NCBI RefSeq assembly: GCF_963678635.1
Contig: NC_087068.1
Location: 54,274,213-54,338,212 of the forward strand
Source of the DNA: Symsagittifera roscoffensis
Lineage: Eukaryota; Xenacoelomorpha; Acoela; Convolutidae
Direction of reading: 5' to 3'
DNA: 64,000 bases
Part shown: positions 1-11,039 of the stretch, in pieces
Layout: each line of letters begins with the position of its first letter
Position numbering within the stretch: position 1 is the stretch's first letter
Translations under genes and position numbers: made by a program
The notes under the pieces: generated by a model
Seen by the model: only the letters and a program-made list of their open reading frames with translations
The model's database searches: none
What the model was told of the DNA's origin: nothing

Positions 1-1182
1 AAGATTGGAACAATTCAGAGCAGAACGAAGTACCAAAGTGGACAGAACCAGGCCAACCGATGACCACAGGGACAAGGAAAGGGGATCACAAACGGACAGG
101 CATGAGATACAACAGTTATGGTGACGACTTCTTGATTGAAAAGATACAACCCGATGAGATAGGAGAGGAGTTGGTGAACGTAGGCAACCTGCCTGGTAGC
201 CGATGAAGAATGGCAGATCATCAACGACAGCGAGCACTCCTCGCAAGAAGACTACTCCGTACCTGAACGAGAAATAAATGTGGAACAGAGCCAGATAGAA
301 AGAAGGGAAAATACAAATCTGAGGGTACTGGAGTGGATGCATAATCTTGAGACTGACGAAAGGGAGGCGCAGAACATCCAACAAGTCGACGTATTAGCAA
401 TGAAACATGTGAAGACAGGAAATTCACTATTTGATTGGACAGCCACCGACGGGCCACTAGAAGTACCACCGGATAACTTGAGCCCAGCACCATCGACAGT
501 GACGTCGATAAATATTTTTGTCCGGGGAGTGGGGGTAGGACTTACCCACACCGAAAATTTGATGATAAAAAAGCTCAGGGAAGTGAGAGAGACTAACGGG
601 TTGGAACTGCATCAGGAGGAAACTGAGCCTACCATAGGAAGAAATTTCGAGACAAAATTCGAGATACCGAACGAGTATTCAGAGAATATCCTGATCACAG
701 ACAGCGACTTGATTTTGTCAGATAGGACGAGTGCGATCTGCATAACAGCGAACACGAGCTTCAACACGAGACAGGAAGCAGACTTTTAAAAAATATATCA
801 GAAAGTGGAGTTTCTATTCAGGCAGAGGCCAGGTTTGGGAGGAATGGCTGCGCTTCCTCCTTCAGTTTCACAAGTTCCTGGTTAATATCTGTGCTTCTTG
901 GTGACGAGGGTCAACGAGAGGAACACGATAGACCCCGAGCATGTGATGCTGGCACTAACGAGGTTGAGGGACTTCATGGTCGAAAGAGGGATACGAGAGG
1001 TCTCAATGGCGGTCTACGATCCAAACAGGGGCAGGTTGAATCCTAGGGAACTATACGCCATCCTGCACGTGGTCTTTGCAGAAACGGAGATAATGGTGCA
1101 CCAAGAAGTACTACTTGAGTATCGCCTGAGCTTGAATGAACATGGAAGTCTTGAGTCGGGAGGCACAGGGTTCTCAAGCTAG
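1..1182 (+). pseudogene. 3' end of gypsy pol: integrase tail plus macro-domain-like module
   Basis: Broken reading frame equivalent to 52.1-53.0 kb. It starts in the acidic linker after integrase, passes the conserved segment ending GDDFLIEKIQPDE, and from about 690 enters a module with RTSAICITA, RPGLGG, VTRVNERN, LRDFMVERGI and RELYAILHVVF. The order (N-terminal strand, GxGG-type loop, LVTR strand, LxxLRDF helix, PxxxxxGKL loop, LY.iL..VF helix) matches the macro (ADP-ribose-binding) fold as appended to some retroelement polyproteins. Breaks: a frameshift near 190-210, a stop at 787-789 and another near 880. The usual Asn and Gly-rich ligand residues are only partly present, so catalysis cannot be assumed. 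The last open segment is 898-1182. Confidence 0.6.
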
Positions 1183-1659
1183 AGAAAAGGGGGGCACGAG
1201 TGAGGTAGATGGATTTTAATGTAATTGGCATGACAATTAAAATTTGAAGAATTAATGGTGCTAAAACACAAAATGAATCTGCATGTTTTTAACCTCTAAA
1301 TTGAATCATTTTAAAGGAGTTGATTAGAATAATGTCTTAAAGCTATTGAGTGGGGGAGGTTTAGGCTAAGCACGAGCAAAAGCATCTTAGTCTAAAAACG
1401 AACTCTATTTTCAGATTGATTTGCAAATTGAATTGGCAATCAAGCTACACTTGCTTGAACAAAACAGCAGAGATTTCGAACAGTTCTTCACTAGGAGTAC
1501 TAGAGGAGGACATTTCTTGAGTTTAACTTGGGAAGGTGTTTTTTGAGTTTAACTGGAATGTATTTCTTGAGTTTAACTGGGAAGGTATTTCTTGAGTTGG
1601 TTTGGTGAAAAGATTTCTTGAGCTTGTTGACACGTGAGATCGCTTGAAAAGAAGCAACG
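1183..1659 (+). other. LTR/leader region of element C with short tandem repeats
   Basis: No coding. About 60 bp after the upstream stop (to about 1285) are shared with the copy at 49.73-49.79 kb, so this is native element sequence. From 1511 to about 1640 there are five imperfect copies of a 21-29 bp unit built on TTTCTTGAGTTTAACTGG, directly upstream of the gag start codon. Such repeats in a leader could be structural (packaging or translation), but that is inference. LTR termini were not found. Confidence 0.5.
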
Positions 1660-2890
1660 ATGGCGGATCGTTTCTGGAAGTCTATGCCAGCAGTGCTCAA
1701 AATACCCACCCTCGATGAGCTATACAAGCGCTTGAGGGACCTCGATTATACACAAGTGGATGAAATATGGGCAGTAATGTTGAATGCCATCCTGCAACTG
1801 GAAGCACAAGGCGAATGCAGGGAGTCAGCGGCTGAAGCCGTGTTGATGGTGGGATACACTTCAGACGGAACATCAAATCGGGAGCAGACCAGATGGCTAT
1901 CCTGGAACGTGAATGAAGGCCTGAGAGGACATGACCTTGCGAGAAACTCTGGCTTGAGCAACAATACGGAACATGCTGCGGGAGAGTTTCCCCTGCCGAC
2001 CAGACCGCCAGCAGGAGCGGGGACTCAACCCACAAGTAAGCCACCTTCAATGTTCCCGTCGCAACAAACAGAGGAATCTTATTCGGATCTCGGCAGCATG
2101 AAAAGAGAGTTGGAAAGGGCCCAAAGGGAACGGGACAAGGCCAATCTGGACAATGACCAGGCGGCTCTTGAAAGGGATCAAGCCAAGCTTGATCGCGAGC
2201 AGGTAGTACTTGAGCGAGATAAGGCGATTCTTGATCGGGATCTGCTGATGGCTGAGCGCAAGAGCAGAGGCTACAAGAAAGCGTAGCCAATTGTGATCAA
2301 ATAAAGTCAGAATTAGGGCGGCTACAAAGGAGGCAGCAAGTGGTCGCGAGTGGTAAAGAGAAAAAAAAGACGACGACTGAGCCGGTGGTAACAAGATCCA
2401 GACCAGAGTCGAGAATGGAAGTGGATGAAGCACCCAGATCGAGCGGCCGCTTCAACCTGGACCGCGTGGCTCAAGAACACATGAACGAAGGTTTAGAGGC
2501 ATGGACGCCACCTGAGCCCGTTCCTTCCGTGAGGAACCTGGATGCGAATCGAGTTAGACCACTAATTGACATTGCACTGCCCGGACTGACGTCCAGCTCA
2601 ACTAGCGGCAGTCAGTCCGGGACAGGAACGTTACGCCTCAGGGAATTGCAAGAAAGGTTGCAGGCGAAAACTCTTGAGAACGCTGCACGTGAGCAGCGAC
2701 CAGCCACCTGGAGGGAGCACCTAGTGAGGAGTGTAGTGATCTCGAGTTACAAGAAGAACGTTGACGGCAGGTACCACCGACATAATCGAGAAGAGTGGAC
2801 GGCTGCGCCACGAGAGAGAAGAGATGCATTTCATGACGCTACGTGGGCAGAGTACTTTGTACAACCGAGATTAACCGAAGGCACGATACA
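1660..2890 (+). pseudogene. gag: Gag-like protein of element C with long coiled coil
   Basis: Starts with ATG at 1660, directly after the leader repeats. Residues 1-60 hold an acidic helical region; a Pro/Thr-rich linker follows; from about residue 140 comes an almost pure heptad coiled coil of repeated LxRDxxxL/ERDQAxL units. The frame ends at 2286, but the coiled coil plainly continues in another frame, so a single-base indel lies near 2260. The second open part (to 2890) starts basic (KEKKK) and ends in a region rich in WREHLV and DATWAEYF that resembles a gag structural domain. Position 5' in the element supports gag. No zinc knuckle is seen because the copy is cut near 2890. The long coiled coil is unlike gag of A and B. 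Confidence 0.6.
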
Positions 2891-2929
2891 CTTGATTTTT
2901 TTGTGTATCTATCGTATTTGTAGTTGATT

Positions 2930-4080
2930 TCTGTTGTTATAAATGGGGGAGGTAAAGATTGAGCTGTTATATTTAGGGGGGGCTAGGGATAGGGGTTGAT
3001 GAATTATATTATTTAGTCTTTCTGTGATTTCAAATTTTAGCGTCAAATTATCTAGTAAAAGTATTTGTATGTTATTTTTTTGTATATCTTTGTAGATAGC
3101 TTGTCGATATTGTAATCTGTTTAGTGCCCAGTTGTGTAATCTGTTACTCTCGTGACGTTGTCCAAATAATGGAGGGGGTGCTACGAATGTATTCCAATCT
3201 AATCGTAGATGTATGTTATTTGTTGAAACTTCTCTATATCTGGCGTCGAGATTTGTAGGAAAAATTGGAGGAAATGCTGTTTGTGAAATTTGAGTTTAAG
3301 AAGGGGTTGGAGGGAGTGAAAGAGTTTCCGGTAGTGACAAAGATGTGTCAGATGAAACGTCTATTGGATCATTCACTAAATTTGGTTCGCCTTGAGTAAA
3401 AGCTTGTGACTTCCAAAATGGGAGATATTCTGTAGTGGCTGGGGGATTGAAAGGCCTTTCTCGGATGTGTTCTATGTAGGGGTTGAACCTAAAGAGGGAT
3501 TGTTCGATGTGTTTGGTTGTGATGGATTCTGGGGAGTACTTTGAACTGTACTACTGGAAAGGTCTAGAGGATTTGTTGTTGGTGAATGAGGTATGTTGAA
3601 TTGAACTCTAGGGGTTTGCAAATTTCCGTTCTGTATGGGATGAATAATTTGTCTGTTAATTTCGAGTGTGTTTTGGTTTTGACTCTGGTATCTTGCTTGA
3701 TTAAAATCTTGTTGGAGTGGGGGATATATATTATATACTGGTTCGTATTGTGGTTCGCTCAGAGATGCTTGGCGAATTACTGGTTCTAGTGGTTCGGACA
3801 ATCGTGCGTGTATGGATTGTCTTGAAAAGAGATGCGTGTTAAAGATTGGGGGTTATTTGTTTGAGTATTTGTTGGTGTTGTTGGAGGTTCTCGGGACGTT
3901 TTTGGTGGGGATTGATGTGGGGGTTGTGGATTAGCAGTTTTGGTAAGTTTGGCAAAGTTATTTATTTATGATGAATTTTTGTGTTTTTTGTAATATTCTT
4001 GAATGAAAAATATTAAAAATACTGTTGCTAATGCGAAGGTTAGAATAGCCTTTTTTTTTAAATAAATTTGCACATTGTCA
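2930..4080 (-). pseudogene. env: N-terminal part of envelope-like gene, element A
   Basis: Reading down from 4080 there is a hydrophobic segment (LTFALATVFLIFF) suggesting a membrane anchor, then a Pro/Thr/Asn/Gln-rich stretch including the open segment 3801-3472, and then a region with RYRE and RLDWNTFVA (about 3240-3140). The same order occurs in element D (42691 to about 41950). It is interrupted by several stops and frameshifts and truncated at the C junction. Calling it an envelope rests on the D copy, whose downstream part resembles the element B envelope. Confidence 0.45.
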
Positions 4081-4770
4081 TTTTAAAGGATGTTTTAAAT
4101 GTAAGAAATAATTCAAAAAGAAGAAAAACATCTGTTCTACTGAATAGATGTTGGAAAAATTAGATAGTTATTTGAAATATCGTACCCGAGGAGATGGTTA
4201 AAGATTTTGGAAAAATTATCGTAGGTTTGAGCTAGGGAGTAAAAAATAATGAAAAAGTTGCAAAAAATCATCAAGGAGAGGATGAATATTTCTAAAATGT
4301 CGGATCAAAAAGTTATACAAGGTTTGAAAAGTTTGAGAGGATTGAATATAGGCTTGAAAGAATATTATGAAATTTGTTGACTGTTGGAGAAAGAAGCATT
4401 TGAAGAAATGATTCGTTCCGTGGAACTATCTTTTGTTTTTTAAGGCTAAATTCGAGCATGTTCGGTTTATTTATTGGTTTTTAGACAAGTGGGTTGGATT
4501 TCGTCAATTTTTGAGAAAGGGAAAATTGGAGGGCTCTTAAGAGCCTTCCTGTTTTTGTTGTTTTTTATTAGATGATTGGGGGTATCCAAGAGGAATTCGT
4601 ATTTTAAGCTAAATTATCATTTTTAACGTGTTAAAAATGAGGTGATGATTCGGAAAAGTTTCTGATTGGCTGAATTTGAACTAGTTTGTTCAAGTGCTTT
4701 TCAGCATGAATTTTGAGAAAAAAATTCGGTTTATGAAAATACCTTGAAGAGGTAAAAATGTTAATAAATT

Positions 4771-5556
4771 TTAAAGTGGTTTCTGAAATTCAACTTTTTT
4801 TAAAATTTTAGATTGTGGGATGAATGTTTTGTAATCTTTTCGTGGCTGATTTTGAAGTCGCGATGATTGCCTATGTAGAGATTTCTCTTTTTGATCTTGT
4901 GGTAAAATTTTTTCTTCTAATTTTTGGTTTTTTCTTTCTGTTTGAGGTATCTTTTTGTTGTCTACATTTTTTTGATGTTTGTTTGGGAAGTTTTTTTTTC
5001 GTTTTTTCAACTGGTTTTTAGATAGGGCTCATATTAGTGCTTCGATTAAGTTCGTGATCTGAATTATTTCGAATAACTTTAATTCCTGTAAAAGAGTACA
5101 TTTGAGTAAGTTCTCGAAGGTAAAAATTTTTTTTGATGTTGAACGATTTCTTTTTTGTTTAAATCTGTAAGTTTGTATGTTACATCAGTGGGTTTATCAA
5201 TAATTTGATATGGTCTTTTTCGGAGTGGTCGTAATTTTTTTAGAAATTCCTTTTTGTGTTGTTAAGTTTGGAATTAAAACGTATTTTTAAATTTGTAGCT
5301 GGGGTAAATCGAGAATTTATTTGGAAATTAATATTTTTTCTTGTAACAGTTTTTTTGTTACTTTCTGGTAGATTTTGTTGTGTTTTTTATCTCTGTTTAA
5401 AGTCCATTTGGTATTTGTACCGGAAACTAGTTTCAAAATTTGTGGATGATGAATGTGATCTTCATTGTGGGAATGTAGTGGTAGATTGTAACATATTGAT
5501 TCCTCAGTGGGTTGGCAATAACTTTGTGCATTTTTTGATGAATTTGCTGTGAACAT
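4771..5556 (-). pseudogene. Integrase C-terminal tail, element A
   Basis: Two open segments (5556-5317 and 5010-4771) lie between the integrase core and the envelope-like gene. The second is very basic (repeated KK, RK, QK) like the disordered tails after gypsy integrases, and a THRC/THRS segment near 5180-5200 matches the one at about 43.95 kb in element D. No catalytic residues lie here. Frames are broken by stops in AT-rich sequence. Confidence 0.45.
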
Positions 5557-5651
5557 TATCGGTTTCCGTGGTTTTTGATTAAAAACCTTTTCTTAGGGTG
5601 ATAGTCCTAAAGTTGTTGTTATTTTTGAGTTATAAGATAGTGGGAATAGTT

Positions 5652-6881
5652 TTACATCTGTTGACCATTCAGTATATCGTGTGTCATTTCCGTTAATGAT
5701 ACATCTAATGAACGGTTGATGCCTGCTAGGATATCTGTGTTTTCGTTGATAGAGGTATTGTTAAATTTTCTGAAATATCTGAGAAGGGTTTTATTTCCTA
5801 AAATGGTGGTATCGGCTTTAATTGGCTTAGTTTTATATTTGTGCCAAGATTTTAATTGTCTAATGACTCTAATGAACGGTTCATACCTTCGACTAGTCCA
5901 GCAGTCCAAGGTGCATGAGATGTACGTGGTTTGTGCTTAATATTATAAAAGTGGCATAGTGTAATGATTTCGTTATTTTTAAATCGAGCGCCATTATCTG
6001 TGACAAGGATTTCGGGTAAACCCAATTTTGCTATCCAGTGTTCATAAAGTGTTGTAAATGCATAATAAGCATTACAATGAGGTACTGGGTTAAGTGCTAA
6101 GTAGTGTGTGAATGCATCGACTATGACCATTATATATGAGTTTCCTTCTGAGGATGGTGATATTGGTCCTTTTGTATCGAATGAAATTCTGTGATTGAAA
6201 TATAGACTTTGTCCTGTAAAATCTTGTTTTTTTTTGCGATTGGTTTTTGATTTGGGTATGGTTGTTTAAATGACATGTTGTGCAATCGTTGCATAATACT
6301 TTTATCCAAATTGGTGCATTTGGGAAATAAACATTTTGTATAAAGTTTGAGTATCTTTTCTCTGCTCCAAATTGTCCTTCAGTGTGTAAAGAGTGAGAGT
6401 TATGAAAAGCTATAAGCATCTTACTGAAAGGTAGGCAGGGTAATTTGATATCAGATGTTTGGTATCCTAGGATATCTGTATTTTCGTTGATAGAGGTATT
6501 GTTAAATTTTCTGAAATATCTAAAAAGGGTTTTATTTCCTAAAATGGTGGTATCGGCTTTAATTGGCTTAGTTTTATATTTGTGCCAAGAATTTAATTGT
6601 CTTATGACAGGATCAAGATTTTGATGTTTTTGTAATAATTCGAGTGTGATTTTTTCGGTTATTGGGAGAAAAATGTTTTCAATTTCTATTTTTGTTAGAG
6701 GTGTTGTATCTAGTGGGTCATGAAGGTTAAATATATAGTTTATTGTAAACTTTGAATCATTATTCGGTGGGCCTGATAAATTTATATTATCAGTGAGACT
6801 TTTTTTTGTATTAAGGGGAATAGATTTTTTTAACATAGTTTTTGTGTGATTGGTTTTTGCTGTGTGTTGTTTTTTATCCAT
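5652..6881 (-). pseudogene. Integrase, element A, with an internal templated insertion
   Basis: Open from 6881 to 6090, continuing at 6130-5852 and 5909-5652. The HHCC zinc finger is in the first part (HNSHSLHTEGQFG, then CNDCTTCHLN). The catalytic core follows with VDAF (first Asp region), VTDNGARF (second Asp) and AGLVEGMNRS (Glu), the D,D35E set of rve integrases. The frame breaks near 6100-6130. At 5727-5867 a 141-bp block copied from 6468-6608 of the same gene interrupts the core after NRSL; a 14-bp direct repeat (5704-5717 and 5868-5881) flanks it. Ty3/gypsy assignment is secure. Confidence 0.85.
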
Positions 6882-7079
6882 GAAGAGTATCGTATTGGTT
6901 TAAATATAGATTGTCCTTGTAAGTCTACTTCGTAGTGATTGTTTTGACAACCTAGATATTGTAGAAAATGTTGTAGATTACTTATTTGTGGTTGGTTAAT
7001 GTCAGTTTTAACCGCATGTTTGCATTGTAATCTTGGTGAAGCTTCATCTTTTGCACGGAAAAATTTAAAATTTTGTGGT

Positions 7080-7560
7080 ATTGATAACTGTTGTTTTTCT
7101 TGTTAACAATTCAGGTGGTGTATTTCTATTGACAGTATCGGCTACTGCGAGGTTTTTTCCTGCTGTCCAAACTATATGTAAATATAGGAACTTCATTAAA
7201 TATGGTTGATACCTATATCCTCTATGGTTTGGGTTTGATTTTTGGTAAACGTATTAGAGGTAAATGTAACGGTGAATTTAATTTTCCGACAATAAATTGG
7301 GATGTTGCGTAAACTTTTGATTAATTTAATATTAATTCAGCCAATTGTTCAAATTCTTTTTGTGTTATCTGAGGGTGTTGAAAATTAAACATTGTTAAGA
7401 AGTCAAATTCGTAGTCAAATTCAACATTTATCATGTTAATTGAAATTGTGTTTTCTGTGTCACTTTCGCTATCTGTGGATTCGCAATTGATGTGATTCAA
7501 TTGTCTTCTGTGCTTTCGTTATTGTCAATATCAGGGGGGTCTGGTTGAGTTTCCTCAGTT
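7080..7560 (-). pseudogene. Fragment from gag tail to the end of RNase H, element A
   Basis: Around 7190-7110 the minus strand reads VWTAGKNLAVADTVNRNTPPELLTRKT, the conserved end of RNase H in gypsy elements (GKNL..AD.LSR). Only short pieces precede it; between about 7300 and 7560 a Ser/Glu/Asp-rich gag-tail stretch is seen. RT (YxDD) and protease motifs were looked for and not found, so several kilobases of pol have been lost. The junction was not resolved to the base. Confidence 0.55.
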
Positions 7561-9054
7561 GATTGTACCTGATTTATTTGCCTTTGATGTTTAGGTGTAC
7601 TACTATAATTTTGTTGTGAATTTTGATAACGTGTTTTTTCTATGGGGTGACTGAGAGTAGTTTCTTTGTCTACTGTTATAAGTCGAATTTCTTTTCTGTG
7701 AATTATCGCGCGATCTATTGTGATAATTGTTTAATTTTGATCTGTTGTTATAATAATCGCGTGATCAATTATTTGATATCTAGGGTTTCGATTATTTGAT
7801 TAGTTTCTATTCCTATCGTTGAAATTTTTTCTATATCGATTGTTTGAAGAGTTTTTAGATCGATTAACCAAATAATTTCTTTTTCTAGAATTTGAATGGG
7901 AACTGGCATCAAACGAAAATTCAGGTTGGTTTCAATTTGATCTTGAATAGTTATTTTGATATTGACTATTTCGACTCTGTGAATCGTGATCTTCCTGAAA
8001 TTTCGTGAATGGTGATCTTCCTCTATAATTCGTAGTTAGGGTGATTGTTGTCCACAGTAATTGGAGTTATTTGGAAGTGGTTTTCCTGAACTATTATTAC
8101 AAAGAATGTTTTTGTTGGGTAAATTTTGATAATTTTTCATGTATTGATGAAATGATTTGTTGGGTTCTCTATTTTTTGTGGTTTATTTTGGTTATCTTGT
8201 TGTTTTTTTCTGCATTCAGCAATGCTGAGTCCGTATCGTCGACAATAATAACACGACAATGAATGATGGTTTGCCTTTAACATTTGGGTTTTTCTCGTAA
8301 ATGTTCAAAAATTCAATAATTTTTTCGGATAGTTCTGTATCAGAGTCGTTCATATTGTTTTTTTGTGAAGTAGTAGTTTGGATGTTGTTCACATATTTTA
8401 ACATAAGGTTTTCCCTTTCTTCTAAATTCATAGTGATCTTTGCTTGTTCTATTTTATCTACTAGTTTTATTAAGTCTAAATCTGGTTCTCGGATCGAGGA
8501 AGGGTGTGATGCTCTCTTTTTTATTGCTATTTTGCGCAATTGAGGTGTTAGAGTCATCATTAGGATTTCTGTCATCTTTGTATTTTTATAATCATGAGTA
8601 TTGAGTGAGTATACTGTTCGTTTAGTATTTCTATTCTTACTGCAAGTTGTTTTATTGTTTCACTGGGTAGTCTACGAATTTCATTGCATAAAACTTTTCG
8701 ATGTTGTTTGTTTCTTTCTGAATCAAACATTTTTGAGAAGTCCTATGTCAATCTTTTCCAATCTGATTTTATTTTTATAGGTAAAACTGAAAACCATTTT
8801 TGGGCTGCGCCGTCAAGTGTGGTTTGGATAAAAGCTGTGTGTCTATGTATCCAATTGTGATGAAGTGGCGTGTTTACTGGTTCAAGTCCTATATTTAAAA
8901 TTAAATTTGCTGTGACTGCGTTTAAATTGTCTTCTACAGAATATTCAGGGTCTGTGCCTGTGAATACCATTTTTGGTTTATTTGATGTTTTTGATGATCC
9001 ACCCATGAGGCATGGATTCATAGTCATTTGTAGTGTTTCTGGGGCATGTTGCAT
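7561..9054 (-). pseudogene. gag: Gag capsid and nucleocapsid, element A
   Basis: The 9054-8743 segment reads like a gypsy capsid: MVFTGTDPEYSVEDNLNAV, then LDGAAQKWFSVLP. A second open part, 8575-8216, carries the capsid C-terminal half (MTLTPQLRKIAIKKRASHP) and leads into a zinc knuckle of spacing C-x2-C-x4-x-x4-C near 8250-8210. The knuckle His codon (8227-8229) is changed to Leu. Below that is a long Arg/Ser/Asn-rich RNA-binding tail (to about 7600) with many stops. Frame breaks lie near 8743 and 8216. Confidence 0.75.
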
Positions 9055-9101
9055 TTGAGAAAAGATTTAAATTGGCTTTTTGTTATTTCATGTTGATGAA
9101 A

Positions 9102-9458
9102 TTAATATAGCAGTGGAATTTCGTTATGGATTTGAGTTGATTGGTATGATTGTGTGTTAACGGGGTTTTGTTGTTGAAAAATATTGTTGTAAGGTGTTGG
9201 ATTGTTTCTAGGTTGTCGTATTTGTTGGTATCGTGCGTATGGTTCAAAAATATCTGGTTGGTCAATACTGTAAGAACGAGGTCTTTGGCTTGAATTAAAT
9301 CGCTGATGATTTTGATTATAGTATTCTTCATCATCTGTTGGAAAATGATTTTGTGCATAATAATGAGGTTTATTTCTGGTATGGTATTTGTTTTTTTTTA
9401 TTTTGTTGAAAAAGTGGGTACTTTCCACTTTGTTCTTGTGAGAATCACGGTTGATCAT
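9102..9458 (-). CDS. Asn/Gln/Tyr-rich ORF upstream of gag, element A
   Basis: A 118-codon open segment rich in Asn, Gln, Tyr and Pro (QNHFPTDDEEYYNQNHQRF and similar). It has the look of the disordered segment between upstream ORFs and capsid in this family, or a piece of a longer gag precursor. No domain is recognised. It lies between the 10.7-9.6 kb ORF and the capsid ORF, all on the same strand, and could have been one precursor with them. Confidence 0.4.
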   Translation of the reverse strand: MINRDSHKNKVESTHFFNKIKKNKYHTRNKPHYYAQNHFPTDDEEYYNQNHQRFNSSQRPRSYSIDQPDIFEPYARYQQIRQPRNNPTPYNNIFQQQNPVNTQSYQSTQIHNEIPLLY

Positions 9459-9625
9459 GAAAATTTACTGAATTTGAAGTCGTTTGTGGTATATTCTGAC
9501 TTTGTGAAAAGAAGGAGTTTTGAGTATTCATCTTAGTTTTGTTGTTTTTGGTCCATGTACATAGTTGTCATTATGTTCTGCAATATTATTTCTATGTGAT
9601 GTTTGTTGTTTGTATGATGGTTTTG

Positions 9626-10735
9626 TTACTGGTCGAAACGTTGGATAAGCCATTTGCGTATGATTGTTTGTTCTAGCGTTGGGTTTTTAATTTTTGGAGT
9701 TGTAAAATTGGGTTGAATTGGTGAAATGCTTCGTTGTGCTTCTGTTGTGGTTTTTGTTTCAACCACTTCTTCGCTTACAAAATGTGATGGAGTTGGTATA
9801 TCTTGTTGTGTGAGAGTTCTTGTTCCATTTAAGTTATCCTTATTTATAATTGCAGAATTTGAACTATTATTTCCTGTTCTTTCAGGGAAGAAAGAATTAT
9901 AGTTGAAAGGTGTTGCGTCAATTGTAAGTGGGTATACTCTAACATAATTTTTGTTAATAGAGATAGTGCTCATTGCCTGACTTGATATATCTGTTGGTAT
10001 ACTAATAAATGTTTCATGAGACCATTCAGGGTCCCAAACATAATCTGATTGTTCTGCTAGTACAGTTTCGTCTTCTGTATTTTGTGGTCTAAAATTTTTT
10101 CTTGCTTGTTCAATAAGATCAATATTGTGATTAAAATAATCGATTATAAACCATGCTAATATTTTTTGTAAATCGTGTCTAACATGTTGTGTTATTTCAT
10201 TTTTTGGTAGATCTTCCCGGATTGCATTTAAAAATTTTGAAAACGTGTGTATTTCCTAACGTATAACTGTATGTCGAGATGTTTGAGTTGGTGAACCGCT
10301 TTGAGGTTCATTCAATTCTAATATAGATAAATAGCTATAGATAAGTGAAAATACATCATTTGTGAATATTGAGTTTGCTCTTATTGAGTTTTGATGTTGT
10401 ATGCTTTTTATCTATTGTGTGAAAATTTTTGAAAGTTCATTATCTACATCATCAATTTGAATGAGATATCTGTCATGAAATGCATTTGGTGATCTGATTT
10501 CTGTTGTGTAGATTCCATATCGTGATGTGAGACTACATATACGTTTGAGATAGTGATCAAGAAGTTGTCTTTCAATTTTTACATCGGGAAATTCTCTTGT
10601 GCACGGATTTTCTCCCTTTTCGAAAAATTTTGCGATTAAGTTTTGACAAAATTGTATCAGCCCTCGAGCTTCAATTAATAGATATATTAAAAATGGAAAA
10701 ACTGAATTTTTTGGGTTATCTTCATTTCGAATCAT
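9626..10735 (-). pseudogene. Upstream ORF of element A (helical, unknown), with two in-frame stops
   Basis: The frame from 10735 to 9626 is one continuous reading frame of about 370 codons, interrupted only by stops at 10412-10414 and near 10257. The N-terminal part is helical (LLIEARGLIQFCQNLIAKFFEKG; SLTSRYGIY), the middle holds a conserved-looking WFIIDYFNHNIDLIEQARKNF region, and the last 115 codons are Thr/Ser/Asn-rich. I do not recognise a family. Position at the 5' end of the element, ahead of capsid, suggests a matrix-like or accessory gag-region protein; that is inference. Confidence 0.5.
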
Positions 10736-10790
10736 TTTTGTGTTGTATTACTGTTAATGTGTAATTTTCAATGTGTCTTTTTGGTTGAAT

Positions 10791-11039
10791 CTAATTGTAC
10801 AAACGTATTGGTTTGTTTGTGTAGCTATTTTTTATTTTACGTTTACCTTTTATTGATGCTGGTGACGTGGTTTCTGAATCAGTGAAATATAGTTCATCGT
10901 CAATTTGATGGTTTTTGTTTATTGAGTCTTTTATATTGTGAAGCTCTTGTTTTGCGGTTGTTTCTGATTCTGAGACTGCGTTTCTTTGTTTTGAAAATCT
11001 TTTTCTAATAATCTGTTTTTGTTTGTTAAATATTTTCAT
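10791..11039 (-). CDS. Small basic ORF at the 5' end of element A
   Basis: 82 codons from ATG at 11039; strongly basic N-terminus (MKIFNKQKQIIRKRFSKQR), an acidic middle and a basic end (KGKRKIKN). It is the first open frame after the leader and sits 56 bp upstream of the next ORF. It may be a separate small protein or the start of the gag-region precursor. No family is recognised. Confidence 0.35.
   Translation of the reverse strand: MKIFNKQKQIIRKRFSKQRNAVSESETTAKQELHNIKDSINKNHQIDDELYFTDSETTSPASIKGKRKIKNSYTNKPIRLYN

Larger units (their letters stand above)
1..2890 (+). mobile_element. Element C, copy (i): end of one Ty3/gypsy copy followed by the start of the next
   Basis: The stretch holds the 3' end of a gypsy-type polyprotein (1-1182), an untranslated or LTR-like stretch (1183-1659) and a gag-like gene (1660-2890). 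The same 3' coding region recurs at 48.4-49.65 kb and 52.1-53.0 kb. An end followed by a beginning suggests two tandem copies sharing one LTR, as recombination between LTRs would give. Just after 2890 the gag sequence stops and minus-strand element A begins. The codon use is richer in G+C than the neighbouring AT-rich elements, so C is a distinct lineage. Element assignment is firm; exact LTR ends are not visible. Confidence 0.75.

Noticed and set aside
1697-2433. Minus-strand ORFs of 197 and 128 codons
   Set aside because: Antisense shadows of the coiled-coil gag of element C, whose repeats keep the opposite frames open.
4824-5552. Plus-strand Phe/Val-rich ORFs looking like membrane proteins
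   Set aside because: They are the reverse of the Lys/Asn/Gln-rich integrase tail of element A.
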